Assembly (NCBI RefSeq): GCF_029223885.1
Contig: NZ_CP119409.1
Span: 1,638,001-1,702,000 of the forward strand
From: Pararhizobium gei
Lineage (GTDB): Bacteria; Pseudomonadota; Alphaproteobacteria; Rhizobiales; Rhizobiaceae
Direction of reading: 5' to 3'
DNA: 64,000 nucleotides
The translations under genes were made by a program, and so were the position numbers. Shown piece after piece: positions 1 to 9,496 of the stretch; positions within the stretch are counted from its first letter, which is position 1, and each line of letters begins with the position of its first letter. Below the pieces are notes generated by a model. It saw only the letters and a program-made list of their open reading frames with translations. It did no database searches and was not told the DNA's origin.

Positions 1-2907
1 CCGATGAGCCAGGTCGACGGAAAAGCCGTTATCTCCGCACTCAGGGACATGGCGAAGGTTCATCACGAGATTGCCGCCCTGCTGTCGGCCGAGACGCCGA
101 TCAAGAATTTCATCATCGGCGCCCTTTCCCTTTCGCCCTACCTGCGCGATACCGCCGTGTCGCAACCCGACGTGCTCGTTCGGGCGCTTTCAGGGCCGAT
201 CCGCCCTTACCTCGAAACATGCGTTCGTGCCGCGCGTGACGCATGGCAAAGCGAAGACGCTGGCAAGCCGCTGTCCGATGGCGAGATCATGGCGCGGTTG
301 CGCAAGGCCAAGCGCGACATCGCCTTTGCCATCGCGCTCGCCGATCTTGCCCGCATATTCGATGGACGCGAAACGACGCGCTGGCTGAGCGAGTTTGCCG
401 GCGCTGCGGTCTCCGCTACGGTCGATCATCTGCTGTTAAGCGCGCATGATGCGGCTAAGTTGCATGTGGCCGATCTCGCCTATCCCAGCCAGGCATCCGG
501 GATTGTGGTTCTTGGCATGGGTAAGCTCGGAGCGTTCGAGCTGAACTACTCCTCCGACATCGACCTTGTCGTGTTCTACGATCCGCAAGCGCCGCTGATC
601 GCCGATCCCGAGGCGGCGCCGGAGATCTTTGCAAGGCTTTTGCGCCGCCTGATCCGCATTCTTCAGGAGCGCACCGGCGACGGCTATGTCTTCCGCACCG
701 ATCTCAGGCTGAGGCCGGATCCAGGCGCGACGCCGCTGGCAATCCCTATCGAGGCGGCCATGCTCTATTACGAGAGCAGGGGGCAGAACTGGGAGCGCGC
801 CGCCTTTATAAAGGCACGGCCGCTGGCTGGCGATGTGCAGGCGGGCGAGGCTTTCCTGCGGGAACTCACGCCCTTCATCTTCAGGAAATATCTCGACTAT
901 GCCGCTATCGCCGACATCCATTCGATCAAGCGGCAGATCCATGCGCACAAGGGCCACGGGGAGATCGCCGTCAAGGGTCACAATATCAAGCTCGGCCGTG
1001 GCGGTATCCGCGAAATCGAGTTTTTCGTACAGACGCAGCAACTAATCGCGGGCGGGCGGGTGCCCGAACTCAGGCTGCGGGCGACCGAGCCTATGCTCAA
1101 GGCTCTGGCACAGGCCAGATGGATAGACGCGACGACGGCGAAAGACCTCGTTTCGGCCTACTGGTTCCTGAGGGATGTCGAGCATCGGGTGCAGATGGTT
1201 CGCGACGAGCAGACGCATGTCCTGCCGACGACCGATGCCGAGTTGAAGCGCATAGCCTATTTGGCCGGCTTCGCCGATACCGCGACCTTCTCCGTCGCCC
1301 TGTCGCGTGTCCTGAGAACGGTGGAGCACAGCTATATGCAGCTCTTCGAACAGGAAACCAAGCTTTCGGGAGAGACCGGAAACCTTGTCTTCACGGGGCA
1401 GCGGGACGATCCCGATACACTCGAGACCTTGAAAAGGCTCGGTTTCGAGAGGCCGCAGGATATTTCCAGAACGATTCGAACCTGGCACTACGGCCGATAT
1501 CGTGCGACGCAATCGGCCGAGGCCCGGGAAAGGCTGACGGAAATGACGCCGGAACTCCTCAAGGTGTTCGGGCAGAACAAGCGGGCCGATGAGGCCCTGC
1601 TGCGGTTCGACCATTTCCTTGCGGGGCTGCCCGCCGGCATTCAGTTGTTCTCGCTGCTCGGAAACAATCCCGGCTTGCTGTCGCTGATCGTCAACATCAT
1701 GTCGTCAGCCCCCCGGCTGGCTGAGATCATCGCTCGCAAGCCGCATGTCTTCGACGGCATGCTCGACCCGAACCTGCTGGCCGAGTTGCCGACACGGTCC
1801 TATCTGGAAGAGCGGCTTAGCGGGTTTCTTGCCGGCCCACTGCATTATGAAGGTATTCTCGATCGCCTCCGCATCACCGCGTCCGAACAGCGCTTCCTGA
1901 TCGGCATCCGCCTCCTGACCGGGGTTATCACCGGCGCGCAGGCAGGGCAGGCGCTGACCGATCTTGCCGATCTGATCATCTCGGCAGCGCTCGATGCCGT
2001 CCGGACGGAAATCGAGGCGGCGCATGGCCGCTTCCCGGGCGGCGCCGTCGCTGTCATGGGAATGGGCAAGCTCGGGAGCCATGAGCTGACAGCAGGTTCG
2101 GACGTGGATATCATTCTTCTCTATGACTACGACGAGACTGCCGGTGAGTCCGATGGCGGCAAACCGCTCGATGCGGTTCGGTATTTTACCCGAATCACGC
2201 AGCGTTTGATTTCAGCCTTGTCGGCACCGACGGCCGAAGGCGTCCTGTACGAGGTGGACATGCGGCTGCGACCTTCCGGCAACAAGGGTCCGGTCGCGAC
2301 GCGCATCAGTGCCTTTGCAAAATATCAGCGCGAAGAGGCATGGACCTGGGAGCATATGGCGTTGACGCGTGCCCGGATCGTCTGCGGCGATGCAGCGCTG
2401 ACGGAGCATGCAAATAAAATCGTCCAGGACATTCTGGCGCAGGAGCGTGATGCGGCGAAGATCGCCGCAGATGTCGCGGAAATGCGCGAGCTGATCGATA
2501 TCGAAAAGCCGCCGAGCGACGTCTGGGATTTGAAGCTCATACCGGGCGGCCTGGTCGATATGGAGTTCATCGCCCAATATCTCATGCTTGTCGCGCCGGT
2601 CATGGCTAGCAGTGCGGCGGTGCCGGCCGGCATGCCGACCACAGACGTCCTTCAGAGGCTTGGGCCAGCGCTGATAGCCCCCGGCGATATTGACTGCATC
2701 CACGAGGCGCTGACGCTTTTTACCGATCTCTCCCAGATCATCCGGCTTTGCCTGGACGGCGATTTCGAAATGAAGGACGCCCCTGCAGGGCTGATCGATC
2801 TTCTCTGCCGCGCAGCGGACGCGCCCGATGCAAAAGTGCTGGAGGCCGATGTAAAGCGTCTTTCAAAGGCAGTCAGGCGTATTTTTCAGAGTGTCGTCAA
2901 ACCATAG
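1..2907 (+). CDS. glnE: Bifunctional glutamine synthetase adenylyltransferase/deadenylylase, 5' partial
   Basis: GlnE adds and removes AMP on glutamine synthetase in response to PII and so couples GS activity to nitrogen status. Two nucleotidyltransferase halves are visible. The N-terminal adenylyl-removing half has a G-(S)-D-x-D type motif (SSDIDLVVFYD, near residue 185). The C-terminal adenylylating half has AGSDVDIILLYD near residue 700. The frame is still open at base 1, and an ATG at base 4 gives 967 aa, slightly short of the roughly 980 aa I expect for rhizobia, so the true start may lie upstream of the window. The 3' end overlaps the convergent kinase gene by 11 bp. Confidence 0.95.
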   Translation, partial: PMSQVDGKAVISALRDMAKVHHEIAALLSAETPIKNFIIGALSLSPYLRDTAVSQPDVLVRALSGPIRPYLETCVRAARDAWQSEDAGKPLSDGEIMARLRKAKRDIAFAIALADLARIFDGRETTRWLSEFAGAAVSATVDHLLLSAHDAAKLHVADLAYPSQASGIVVLGMGKLGAFELNYSSDIDLVVFYDPQAPLIADPEAAPEIFARLLRRLIRILQERTGDGYVFRTDLRLRPDPGATPLAIPIEAAMLYYESRGQNWERAAFIKARPLAGDVQAGEAFLRELTPFIFRKYLDYAAIADIHSIKRQIHAHKGHGEIAVKGHNIKLGRGGIREIEFFVQTQQLIAGGRVPELRLRATEPMLKALAQARWIDATTAKDLVSAYWFLRDVEHRVQMVRDEQTHVLPTTDAELKRIAYLAGFADTATFSVALSRVLRTVEHSYMQLFEQETKLSGETGNLVFTGQRDDPDTLETLKRLGFERPQDISRTIRTWHYGRYRATQSAEARERLTEMTPELLKVFGQNKRADEALLRFDHFLAGLPAGIQLFSLLGNNPGLLSLIVNIMSSAPRLAEIIARKPHVFDGMLDPNLLAELPTRSYLEERLSGFLAGPLHYEGILDRLRITASEQRFLIGIRLLTGVITGAQAGQALTDLADLIISAALDAVRTEIEAAHGRFPGGAVAVMGMGKLGSHELTAGSDVDIILLYDYDETAGESDGGKPLDAVRYFTRITQRLISALSAPTAEGVLYEVDMRLRPSGNKGPVATRISAFAKYQREEAWTWEHMALTRARIVCGDAALTEHANKIVQDILAQERDAAKIAADVAEMRELIDIEKPPSDVWDLKLIPGGLVDMEFIAQYLMLVAPVMASSAAVPAGMPTTDVLQRLGPALIAPGDIDCIHEALTLFTDLSQIIRLCLDGDFEMKDAPAGLIDLLCRAADAPDAKVLEADVKRLSKAVRRIFQSVVKP

Positions 2908-5242
2908 CCGCTGAAGCGTCGATTCGTGGATCCGCGTCGGGAATACGCAGCGAGATAATCGTTCCGACGTTTTCAACAGACCGGATTTTCATGCTGCCGC
3001 CATGGAGGGTGGTCAGCGATCGCGAGATGGCAAGCCCAAGGCCCGAGCCGCCCTTGCTCTTGGCATACTGGCTCTGCACCTGTTCGAACGGTTGACCGAT
3101 CTTCTGCAGGGCAGAGCGTGGGATGCCGATGCCTGTATCGGCAATGGTCAGCGTCACGGCACCGGCCACTTTGCGGGCGCGTAACGAAATTCCGCCGCCC
3201 TCATTGGTGAACTTGACGGCGTTGGACAGGAGATTGAGCAGGATCTGCTTCATCGCCCGCCTGTCGGCAACCAAGGTCAGGCCGGACGACACCTGCTGCT
3301 CGACGCGGATGTTCTTCTGTTGGGCGGGAATGGTGGTGAAACGGAATGTTTCCTCGATCAGCGGCGCGAGATCGATCGTTTCGCGATTGATCTTCATCTG
3401 GCCCGCCTCGATCTTCGACATGTCGAGAATATCGTTGATGACGTTCAGCAGGTGTTTGCCGCTGTCATGAATGTCATGCGAGTATTCGTCGTATTTCTCG
3501 GACCCGAGCGGACCGAACATCTTTGTCTGCAGGATTTCGGAAAAGCCGAGAATGGCATTGAGCGGCGTCCTCAACTCATGCGACATGTTCGCAAGGAATT
3601 CGGACTTGGCACGGTTGGCGGCTTCGGCCCTTTCCTTTTCCGCCTGATAATTGGCATTGGCTACGGAAAGCTCAGCCTTCTGGCGTTCAAGCGTGATCCG
3701 CGATGTCGAGAGGTCGCCGATCGTTGCCATCAGACGGCGTTCCGATTCGCGCAGCCGCACCTGATGTCGCTTCAAGAGGGTGATGTCGGTGCCGACCGAA
3801 ACCAGGCCGCCGTCGCGAGTGCGCCTCTCATTGATCTGCAGCCAGCGTTGGTCGGAGAGCTGGACTTCGGTCGTCTGCGATTGATTGGACCGGTCGGGGT
3901 CGGCAATGCGACGTTCGATAATCGGGCGTGATGCCGCAGTCGCTACCACGGAGCGTTCGGTGCCCGGTGCAAGCACATGGTCGGGCAGATCATAGGCTTG
4001 CTGGTAATGGGTATTGCACATGACCAGCCGGTCGTTCTTGTCCCACAGAACGAAGGCCTCGGAGGTGCACTCGATGGCGTCGGCCAGCCGTTGATCGGCT
4101 TCAGCATAGCGCTGGGCCAGACGATGCTGTTCCGTCACATCCATGGCGATGCCGATCAGGTGAACGCGGCCGGATGCCGTGCGGATCACCTGGGCGCGGG
4201 CGCGCATCCAGACATAGTGCCCGTCGGCATGCCGCATCCGGAAAATCTGGTCGATCTGGCGTGCGTCGCCCTTGGCGATGGTGCGGGCGACCTTGTAGAT
4301 GCTGCCGTCGTCCGGATGCATCAGCCGCGCGGCATCGCCGAAAGAGAGAACGCTGGATTTCGGCGACATGCCGAGCATTTCGTACATGGACCGCGACCAG
4401 AAGAGCCTGCGGTTCGGCATGTCGAAATCCCACAGGCCGCAGCGGCCGCGCGACAAGGCAGTTTCAACCCGCAGGTTCGATTCGGCAAAGATGTGGTCGG
4501 CATCGCGCGCGCGTTTGGCCTGGATATAATAGGCGTAGAGAACGACGAGCAGGATTGCCGAGATTCCGGCAAACAGAGTCACGTTCAATGACACTTCGTC
4601 GCGCCAAAGCTTCTCGATCCGCGAAAGTGGCGTCGCAACCAGCAGTGTACCGGCCGCCGCCGGCGCCTGAGACAGCGCGATGACGTGCTCCGTGCCGCCG
4701 ACGAAGGTGGTCAGCACCGTCGATTGCTCGCCGAAATATTGGAGTGCGGCAAGTTCCGGAGCCACGGCCGCCAAAGTGCGACCGATATAGCTGGCGCCCT
4801 CATGATTGCTGGCAAAAACGCGCCCGTCATTGCGAACAGCCAGAACGAAAGTTCCGGGTTCAAGCATAGCGGCGGGCAGAAACGTGTTCAGTTGCTGCTC
4901 GACGACGAGTTTGTCAGTCTTGCTGAACAGCGCGGCGGTATTTTCCTGCAAGGCCGCGCTCGCGGTGGCTGCAGCAAGCACGGTCGCCTGGCGGAAGCTT
5001 TCCTCCATGCGCGTATGTTCCTGCATGATGCCGCTGAACCGCGAGATGGCGACGACGAGGAGAAAGGCGGTGATCAGCACCGGTATGGATCGCTTCAAGA
5101 GCGGCTCGGCCCGCGCCAGACGCAAGGCCGGCCCACTGAAAATCCGCGCGTGCTGGATGACACCCTTTTCCAGACCTGAAAACTCTGGAAATCTTGGACG
5201 CAGCCGTTCGCCGGCTGCGCGCCCGTGCTGCGCTTCCGCCAT
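2897..5242 (-). CDS. pleC: Membrane PAS sensor histidine kinase, probable PleC/PdhS family
   Basis: An inner-membrane hybrid of sensor and kinase. Two hydrophobic segments (SIPVLITAFLLVVAISRF near residue 50; LFAGISAILLVVLYAYY near 215) flank a periplasmic region of about 150 aa. PAS domains follow, then a HisKA box with HELRTPLNAILGFSEIL and an HATPase domain with N (NAVKFTNEGG), G1 (DTGIGIP) and G2 (GGSGLGL) motifs. The HisKA signature is the one shared by PleC/DivJ/PdhS kinases that act on DivK in alphaproteobacterial cell-cycle control; the specific name PleC rests on this and on the position beside glnE, so it is an inference. I chose the internal ATG at 5242 (781 aa); the frame extends upstream to 5311. 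No receiver domain is present. Confidence 0.85.
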   Translation of the reverse strand: MAEAQHGRAAGERLRPRFPEFSGLEKGVIQHARIFSGPALRLARAEPLLKRSIPVLITAFLLVVAISRFSGIMQEHTRMEESFRQATVLAAATASAALQENTAALFSKTDKLVVEQQLNTFLPAAMLEPGTFVLAVRNDGRVFASNHEGASYIGRTLAAVAPELAALQYFGEQSTVLTTFVGGTEHVIALSQAPAAAGTLLVATPLSRIEKLWRDEVSLNVTLFAGISAILLVVLYAYYIQAKRARDADHIFAESNLRVETALSRGRCGLWDFDMPNRRLFWSRSMYEMLGMSPKSSVLSFGDAARLMHPDDGSIYKVARTIAKGDARQIDQIFRMRHADGHYVWMRARAQVIRTASGRVHLIGIAMDVTEQHRLAQRYAEADQRLADAIECTSEAFVLWDKNDRLVMCNTHYQQAYDLPDHVLAPGTERSVVATAASRPIIERRIADPDRSNQSQTTEVQLSDQRWLQINERRTRDGGLVSVGTDITLLKRHQVRLRESERRLMATIGDLSTSRITLERQKAELSVANANYQAEKERAEAANRAKSEFLANMSHELRTPLNAILGFSEILQTKMFGPLGSEKYDEYSHDIHDSGKHLLNVINDILDMSKIEAGQMKINRETIDLAPLIEETFRFTTIPAQQKNIRVEQQVSSGLTLVADRRAMKQILLNLLSNAVKFTNEGGGISLRARKVAGAVTLTIADTGIGIPRSALQKIGQPFEQVQSQYAKSKGGSGLGLAISRSLTTLHGGSMKIRSVENVGTIISLRIPDADPRIDASAAMV

Positions 5243-5410
5243 CTTCGTCAATTGTGTAGACCCTCGTGCGATTCGACGCGCCGCTCGCTCGAACCTGCCC
5301 CAATGAATCAATTGTGATTCGGCTTGTCCAGCGGAAAACGTAAAGCGTCGTTAACCATTTTTTGCCCGTGGAAATTTGCACTCGGGTGCTCGTCCGGCTC
5401 GGAAGCCGCA

Positions 5411-5430
5411 AACCCCGCAGGTGCGGGGTT
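5411..5430 (-). terminator. Probable pepN terminator
   Basis: Perfect 9-bp inverted repeat (aaccccgca / tgcggggtt) with a 2-nt centre, lying just past the pepN stop and before the kinase gene on the same strand. On the minus strand it is followed by only three T, so it is a weak intrinsic terminator at best. Confidence 0.5.
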
Positions 5431-5455
5431 CTGAGCCTCTACAGCCGTGACGGGA

Positions 5456-8104
5456 CTATGCCTTCAACATGCGATCGACGATGTCGCTGATATCGGTCGA
5501 TAGCTTCGTGCCGTTGGCGATCTCCCGCAAAGCGGCGCGGGCGTGTTCGGCGCGTGTTGTCTCCAGCGACCGCCAGGACCGCATTGACGTGAGGATGCGG
5601 GCTGCGAGCTGGGGATTGCGGGGATCGATATCGAGAATCTGCTGCGCAAGGAAGCGATAGCCCTCGCCATCTGCCCGGTTGAAGCCGGTGGGATTGGCAA
5701 AGGCAAATGTCCCGACGAGCGCGCGAACGCGGTTGGGATTGCTGGTGGTAAACAGCGGATCGGCCATCAGCGACTTGACCCGGTCGAGTGCGGCGGCGCC
5801 CGGGATGGCTGCCTGGATGCTGAACCATTTGTCGATGACCAGAGCGTTGTCGGCAAACCGCTCTTTGAAGTCGGCCAGAGCCTCCTTGGTCTCCGGCGCG
5901 TCCGCGAAGCGGTGTGCAAGAACGGACAGCGCCTGGCTCAGATCGGTCATGTTATTGGCTGCCTTGAACGCATCGACCGCCCGGGCAGGGTGGTTTTCGG
6001 CATAGACAAGGTAGGAGAGTGCGCTGTTGCGCAAAGCCCTGCGCCCGGCGCTTGCTGCATCCGGGCTGAACGAACCCGTGGCGACCATTGTCTCGACAAG
6101 TGTCGAGAATAGGTCGCGGCCGGCTTCTGCGATGGCCGCCATGATCTGCTGGCGGCCGGTATGGATCGCATCGGGGTCATTGTTGGTGCCGATCTCGCGG
6201 GCGACATCCGCTTCGCCGGGCAGGGCAAGTACCTGAGCCCGAAAGGCCGGTTCAAGTGTGTCGTCGGCCGCAGCGGTCAAAAGCGCGTCGATAACCGTCA
6301 GATCGCAGTCGATCCGGTCGCCGGCCCTTGCGCTCTTTGCAGCAGCAACGAGTTCCTGCATTGCCAACTCGTTGAGTGCCTGCCAGCGCGCGAACAAATC
6401 GGTTTCGTGGCGGGCAATCAATGCGCGATCGGCCGCGCTCTGTTCGAATTGCAGATTGATCGGCGCGGAGAAACTACGGTTGAAGGAAACGACAGGCCGC
6501 GAGGCGATGTTGTCGAAGGTCACGGTCTGTGCGCGTTCGACGAGGTGAAGGACATCGCCGGTCATCTCGGCGCCGTTTGCCGCAGCGACCGGGACTTCGC
6601 TGCCATCTTCCAGCAGAAGCCCGATGCGCAGGGGAATGTGCATCGGCTCCTTTGCGGTCTGTCCGGGCGTCGGTGGAACCATCTGCTCCAGCGACAGCGT
6701 CAAAACCTGTCGTGCAGCATCATAGGCCGCAGCAGCCGTGACAAGCGGCGTGCCGGCCTGATGGTACCAAAGCGAAAACTGAGCAAGATCCCGGCCGCTT
6801 GTCTCGGCAAAGCAGGCAACGAAGTCCTCGATCGTCACGGCCTGTCCGTCATGGCGGTCGAAATAGAGATCCATACCCCGCTTGAACAGGTCGGCGCCGA
6901 GCACGGTCGCTATCATGCGCGTGACTTCACTGCCTTTTTCATAAACGGTGGTCGTATAGAAATTGTTGATCTCACGGTATTTCGTCGGCCGCACCGGGTG
7001 CGCCAGGGGACCGGCATCCTCGGGAAACTGTTCCGCCTTGAGATGGCGGACCTCGGCGATACGCTTGACGGCGCGCGACCGCTGATCGGCCGAAAATTCA
7101 TGGTCGCGGTAAACCGTCAGGCCTTCCTTGAGGCAGAGCTGGAACCAGTCTCGGCAGGTGATGCGGTTGCCGGTCCAGTTGTGGAAATATTCATGCGCAA
7201 TAATTGCCTCGATATTGGCGTAGTCCGCGTCGGTCGCGGTTTCCGGGTCTGCGAGGACGTATTTGTCGTTGAAGACGTTCAGTCCCTTGTTTTCCATTGC
7301 GCCCATGTTGAAGTCCGAGACAGCGACGATCATGAAGATGTCGAGATCATATTCCCGTCCGAACCGTTCTTCGTCCCATTTCATGGAGCGCTTCAGGGCG
7401 TCCATGGCATAGGTCGCGCGTGCCTCCTTGCCGTGCTCGACATAAATTTTAAGCGTCACCTCCCGGCCTGACAGGGTGGCGAACGTGTCTTCGATCACGC
7501 CGAGATCGCCTGCAACGAGGGCGAAAAGATAGCTTGGCTTTGGATGCGGATCGAACCAGGCGGCAAAATGCCGGCCGTCGCCCATCGAGGCGCCCCCCAG
7601 ATAGTTACCGTTCGAGAGCAGCAGCGGCGCCGTTTCCTTGTCTGCAATGATGTTCACCGTGTAGACGGCAAGAACGTCCGGACGATCCGGGAAGTAGGTG
7701 ATGCGGCGGAAGCCTTCTGCCTCGCACTGCGTGCAATAAACATTGTTGGTGCGGTAAAGCCCCATCAGTTGGGTGTTGGCTTGGGGATTGATCTCGGTGG
7801 TGATGGTGATCTCGAACGGGGCGGTCGCCGGCAGATCGCGGATCGTCAGGCCGTGTTTGGCGACGTCAAAATCTGCCGCAGCGATCTCCTCCTGGTCGAG
7901 CATCAGGCCCGTCATCTTCAAGTCGTCGCCGTTCAGAAAAAGCGGCACGTCGCTCGCCACGTCCTCCCGGCGATGAAAGATCAACCGCGCCTCGACCTTG
8001 GTTTCCGTCGGGTCGAGTTCGAAGGTGAGATCTACCCGTTCAAGGACGAAATCGGTCTGCCTGTAATCTTCCAGATGAATGATTTCGCCGGTGTCTGTCC
8101 GCAT
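5456..8104 (-). CDS. pepN: Aminopeptidase N (M1 zinc metallopeptidase)
   Basis: Cytoplasmic broad-specificity aminopeptidase that completes protein turnover. The substrate-binding GAMEN motif and the zinc motif HEYFHNW (HExxH), with the third ligand Glu in LKEGLTVY downstream, are all intact. At 882 aa it is close to the E. coli length of about 870. I selected the ATG at 8104 (MRTDTGEIIHLEDYR), which matches the usual rhizobial N-terminus; the frame is open to 8188, but those 28 residues look like leader sequence. It is a single-gene unit, divergent from the EamA transporter. Confidence 0.95.
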   Translation of the reverse strand: MRTDTGEIIHLEDYRQTDFVLERVDLTFELDPTETKVEARLIFHRREDVASDVPLFLNGDDLKMTGLMLDQEEIAAADFDVAKHGLTIRDLPATAPFEITITTEINPQANTQLMGLYRTNNVYCTQCEAEGFRRITYFPDRPDVLAVYTVNIIADKETAPLLLSNGNYLGGASMGDGRHFAAWFDPHPKPSYLFALVAGDLGVIEDTFATLSGREVTLKIYVEHGKEARATYAMDALKRSMKWDEERFGREYDLDIFMIVAVSDFNMGAMENKGLNVFNDKYVLADPETATDADYANIEAIIAHEYFHNWTGNRITCRDWFQLCLKEGLTVYRDHEFSADQRSRAVKRIAEVRHLKAEQFPEDAGPLAHPVRPTKYREINNFYTTTVYEKGSEVTRMIATVLGADLFKRGMDLYFDRHDGQAVTIEDFVACFAETSGRDLAQFSLWYHQAGTPLVTAAAAYDAARQVLTLSLEQMVPPTPGQTAKEPMHIPLRIGLLLEDGSEVPVAAANGAEMTGDVLHLVERAQTVTFDNIASRPVVSFNRSFSAPINLQFEQSAADRALIARHETDLFARWQALNELAMQELVAAAKSARAGDRIDCDLTVIDALLTAAADDTLEPAFRAQVLALPGEADVAREIGTNNDPDAIHTGRQQIMAAIAEAGRDLFSTLVETMVATGSFSPDAASAGRRALRNSALSYLVYAENHPARAVDAFKAANNMTDLSQALSVLAHRFADAPETKEALADFKERFADNALVIDKWFSIQAAIPGAAALDRVKSLMADPLFTTSNPNRVRALVGTFAFANPTGFNRADGEGYRFLAQQILDIDPRNPQLAARILTSMRSWRSLETTRAEHARAALREIANGTKLSTDISDIVDRMLKA

Positions 8105-8539
8105 GTTTTGTCTCGCTGGTTCGTCCGCTGCATCGTTTTCAATTAGAGGCCTGGTCGTCGCCAGGAGGCCGTGCATCCTGCGAAGCACTGGATTTGGAAA
8201 ATCGCCCGCTGAACATCGTCATACTGATCTGCCGCCGCAGCTTTTCACACATCAGAGACTTACGAAATTCGCCCTAACAAGAGCTAAACCAAACGTATCT
8301 TTTTGATACGCTTCAGGCAAATCTTCTGCGACACTCCGATTATCCAATAACGGATGCCGACGTGACGATATAGATATCACGGTCTGGAATAATTTCAGGC
8401 TCCGATCAAAAAATTGCGTTTCAACGCCTGCGTGGCGGATTTAAGGTGACCTCCAGGTCGAAAGATTTTGCTTTCAATTTTTAAAACGGCTTGCCGATGA
8501 TCGTCCGGCTGCTGATGCCAGTTGCAGAGTGCATGCCAC
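8105..8539. other. Divergent intergenic region pepN / EamA gene
   Basis: About 435 bp without a convincing gene. It must hold both divergent promoters. A small inverted repeat, cgtatc-ttttt-gatacg (8294-8310), is the only structure I noticed; it could be an operator but nothing identifies the binding protein. Confidence 0.4.
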
Positions 8540-9478
8540 ATGGAAACAGAATTTTCCCATCCCATGAAGGGCATTTCGCTCAAGGTTGTGTCCGTTCTCG
8601 TCTTCGTTTGCATGGCAACGCTCATCAAGGCGGCTGGCAAGGACATCTCCACCGGCCAGATTACCTTCTATCGGTCCGCCTTCGCCATTGTCCCCATTCT
8701 CGGTTATTTGGCCTTCAAGGGGCAATTGCGCACAGCGTTTTACACCCAGGATATTTTCGGTCATCTGGCGCGTGGCTTCATTGGCATTCTTGCCATGAGC
8801 TGCGGCTTCTATGGTCTTGTGCATCTTCCGCTGCCGGAAGCCATCGCCATCGGTTACGCCATGCCGCTGCTTGCCGTGGTGTTTGCCGCGGTCTTCCTGA
8901 AGGAAACGGTGCGTGTCTACCGGTGGAGCGCTGTCCTTGTCGGTCTTGTCGGGGTGATGATCATCACCTGGCCGCGGCTGACGCTGCTTCGTGACGGCGG
9001 CTTTGGATCCGGTGAAGCGCTTGGTGCTCTGGCGGTTCTCCTGTCGGCAGCGCTTGGCGCCGTCGCCATGGTTCTCGTTCGGAAACTGGTCGTCAGGGAG
9101 CGCACGCCGACCATCGTACTCTATTTCTCGTTGTCAGCGTCCTGTTTCTCGCTGCTGACATTGCCGTTCGGCTGGGGGCCGCTGACCCTGGATGCGTTCC
9201 TCCTCCTGATGGCGGCAGGATTTTGTGGCGGGGTCGCACAGATCCTGCTGACGCAAAGTTACCGTTATGCCGACATGTCGACCATCGCGCCATTCGAATA
9301 CACGTCGATCATCCTCGGGCTGGTCATCGGATATTTCCTGTTCGGAGACGTACCGACAACGACGATGCTTGTCGGCACGGCGATCGTCGTCGGGGCAGGC
9401 ATCTTCATCATTTTTCGAGAGCATCGCCTGGGGCTGGAGCGCAAAGGCGCCCGCAAGCACGTCACGCCGCAGGGGTAG
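8540..9478 (+). CDS. EamA/DMT-family transporter
   Basis: A drug/metabolite-transporter-type permease of 312 aa with about ten hydrophobic segments arranged as two EamA repeats. The N-terminal repeat begins SLKVVSVLVFVCMATLIKA and the second starts near residue 150 (GALAVLLSAALGAVAMVLV). The substrate cannot be told from sequence; members export amino acids, nucleosides or other metabolites. The start is uncertain: ATGs at 8540 and 8564 are both usable and neither has a strong Shine-Dalgarno. It is convergent with the MFS gene downstream, 18 bp away. Confidence 0.85.
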   Translation: METEFSHPMKGISLKVVSVLVFVCMATLIKAAGKDISTGQITFYRSAFAIVPILGYLAFKGQLRTAFYTQDIFGHLARGFIGILAMSCGFYGLVHLPLPEAIAIGYAMPLLAVVFAAVFLKETVRVYRWSAVLVGLVGVMIITWPRLTLLRDGGFGSGEALGALAVLLSAALGAVAMVLVRKLVVRERTPTIVLYFSLSASCFSLLTLPFGWGPLTLDAFLLLMAAGFCGGVAQILLTQSYRYADMSTIAPFEYTSIILGLVIGYFLFGDVPTTTMLVGTAIVVGAGIFIIFREHRLGLERKGARKHVTPQG

Positions 9479-9496
9479 GGAGCGTTCCTGCGTCGC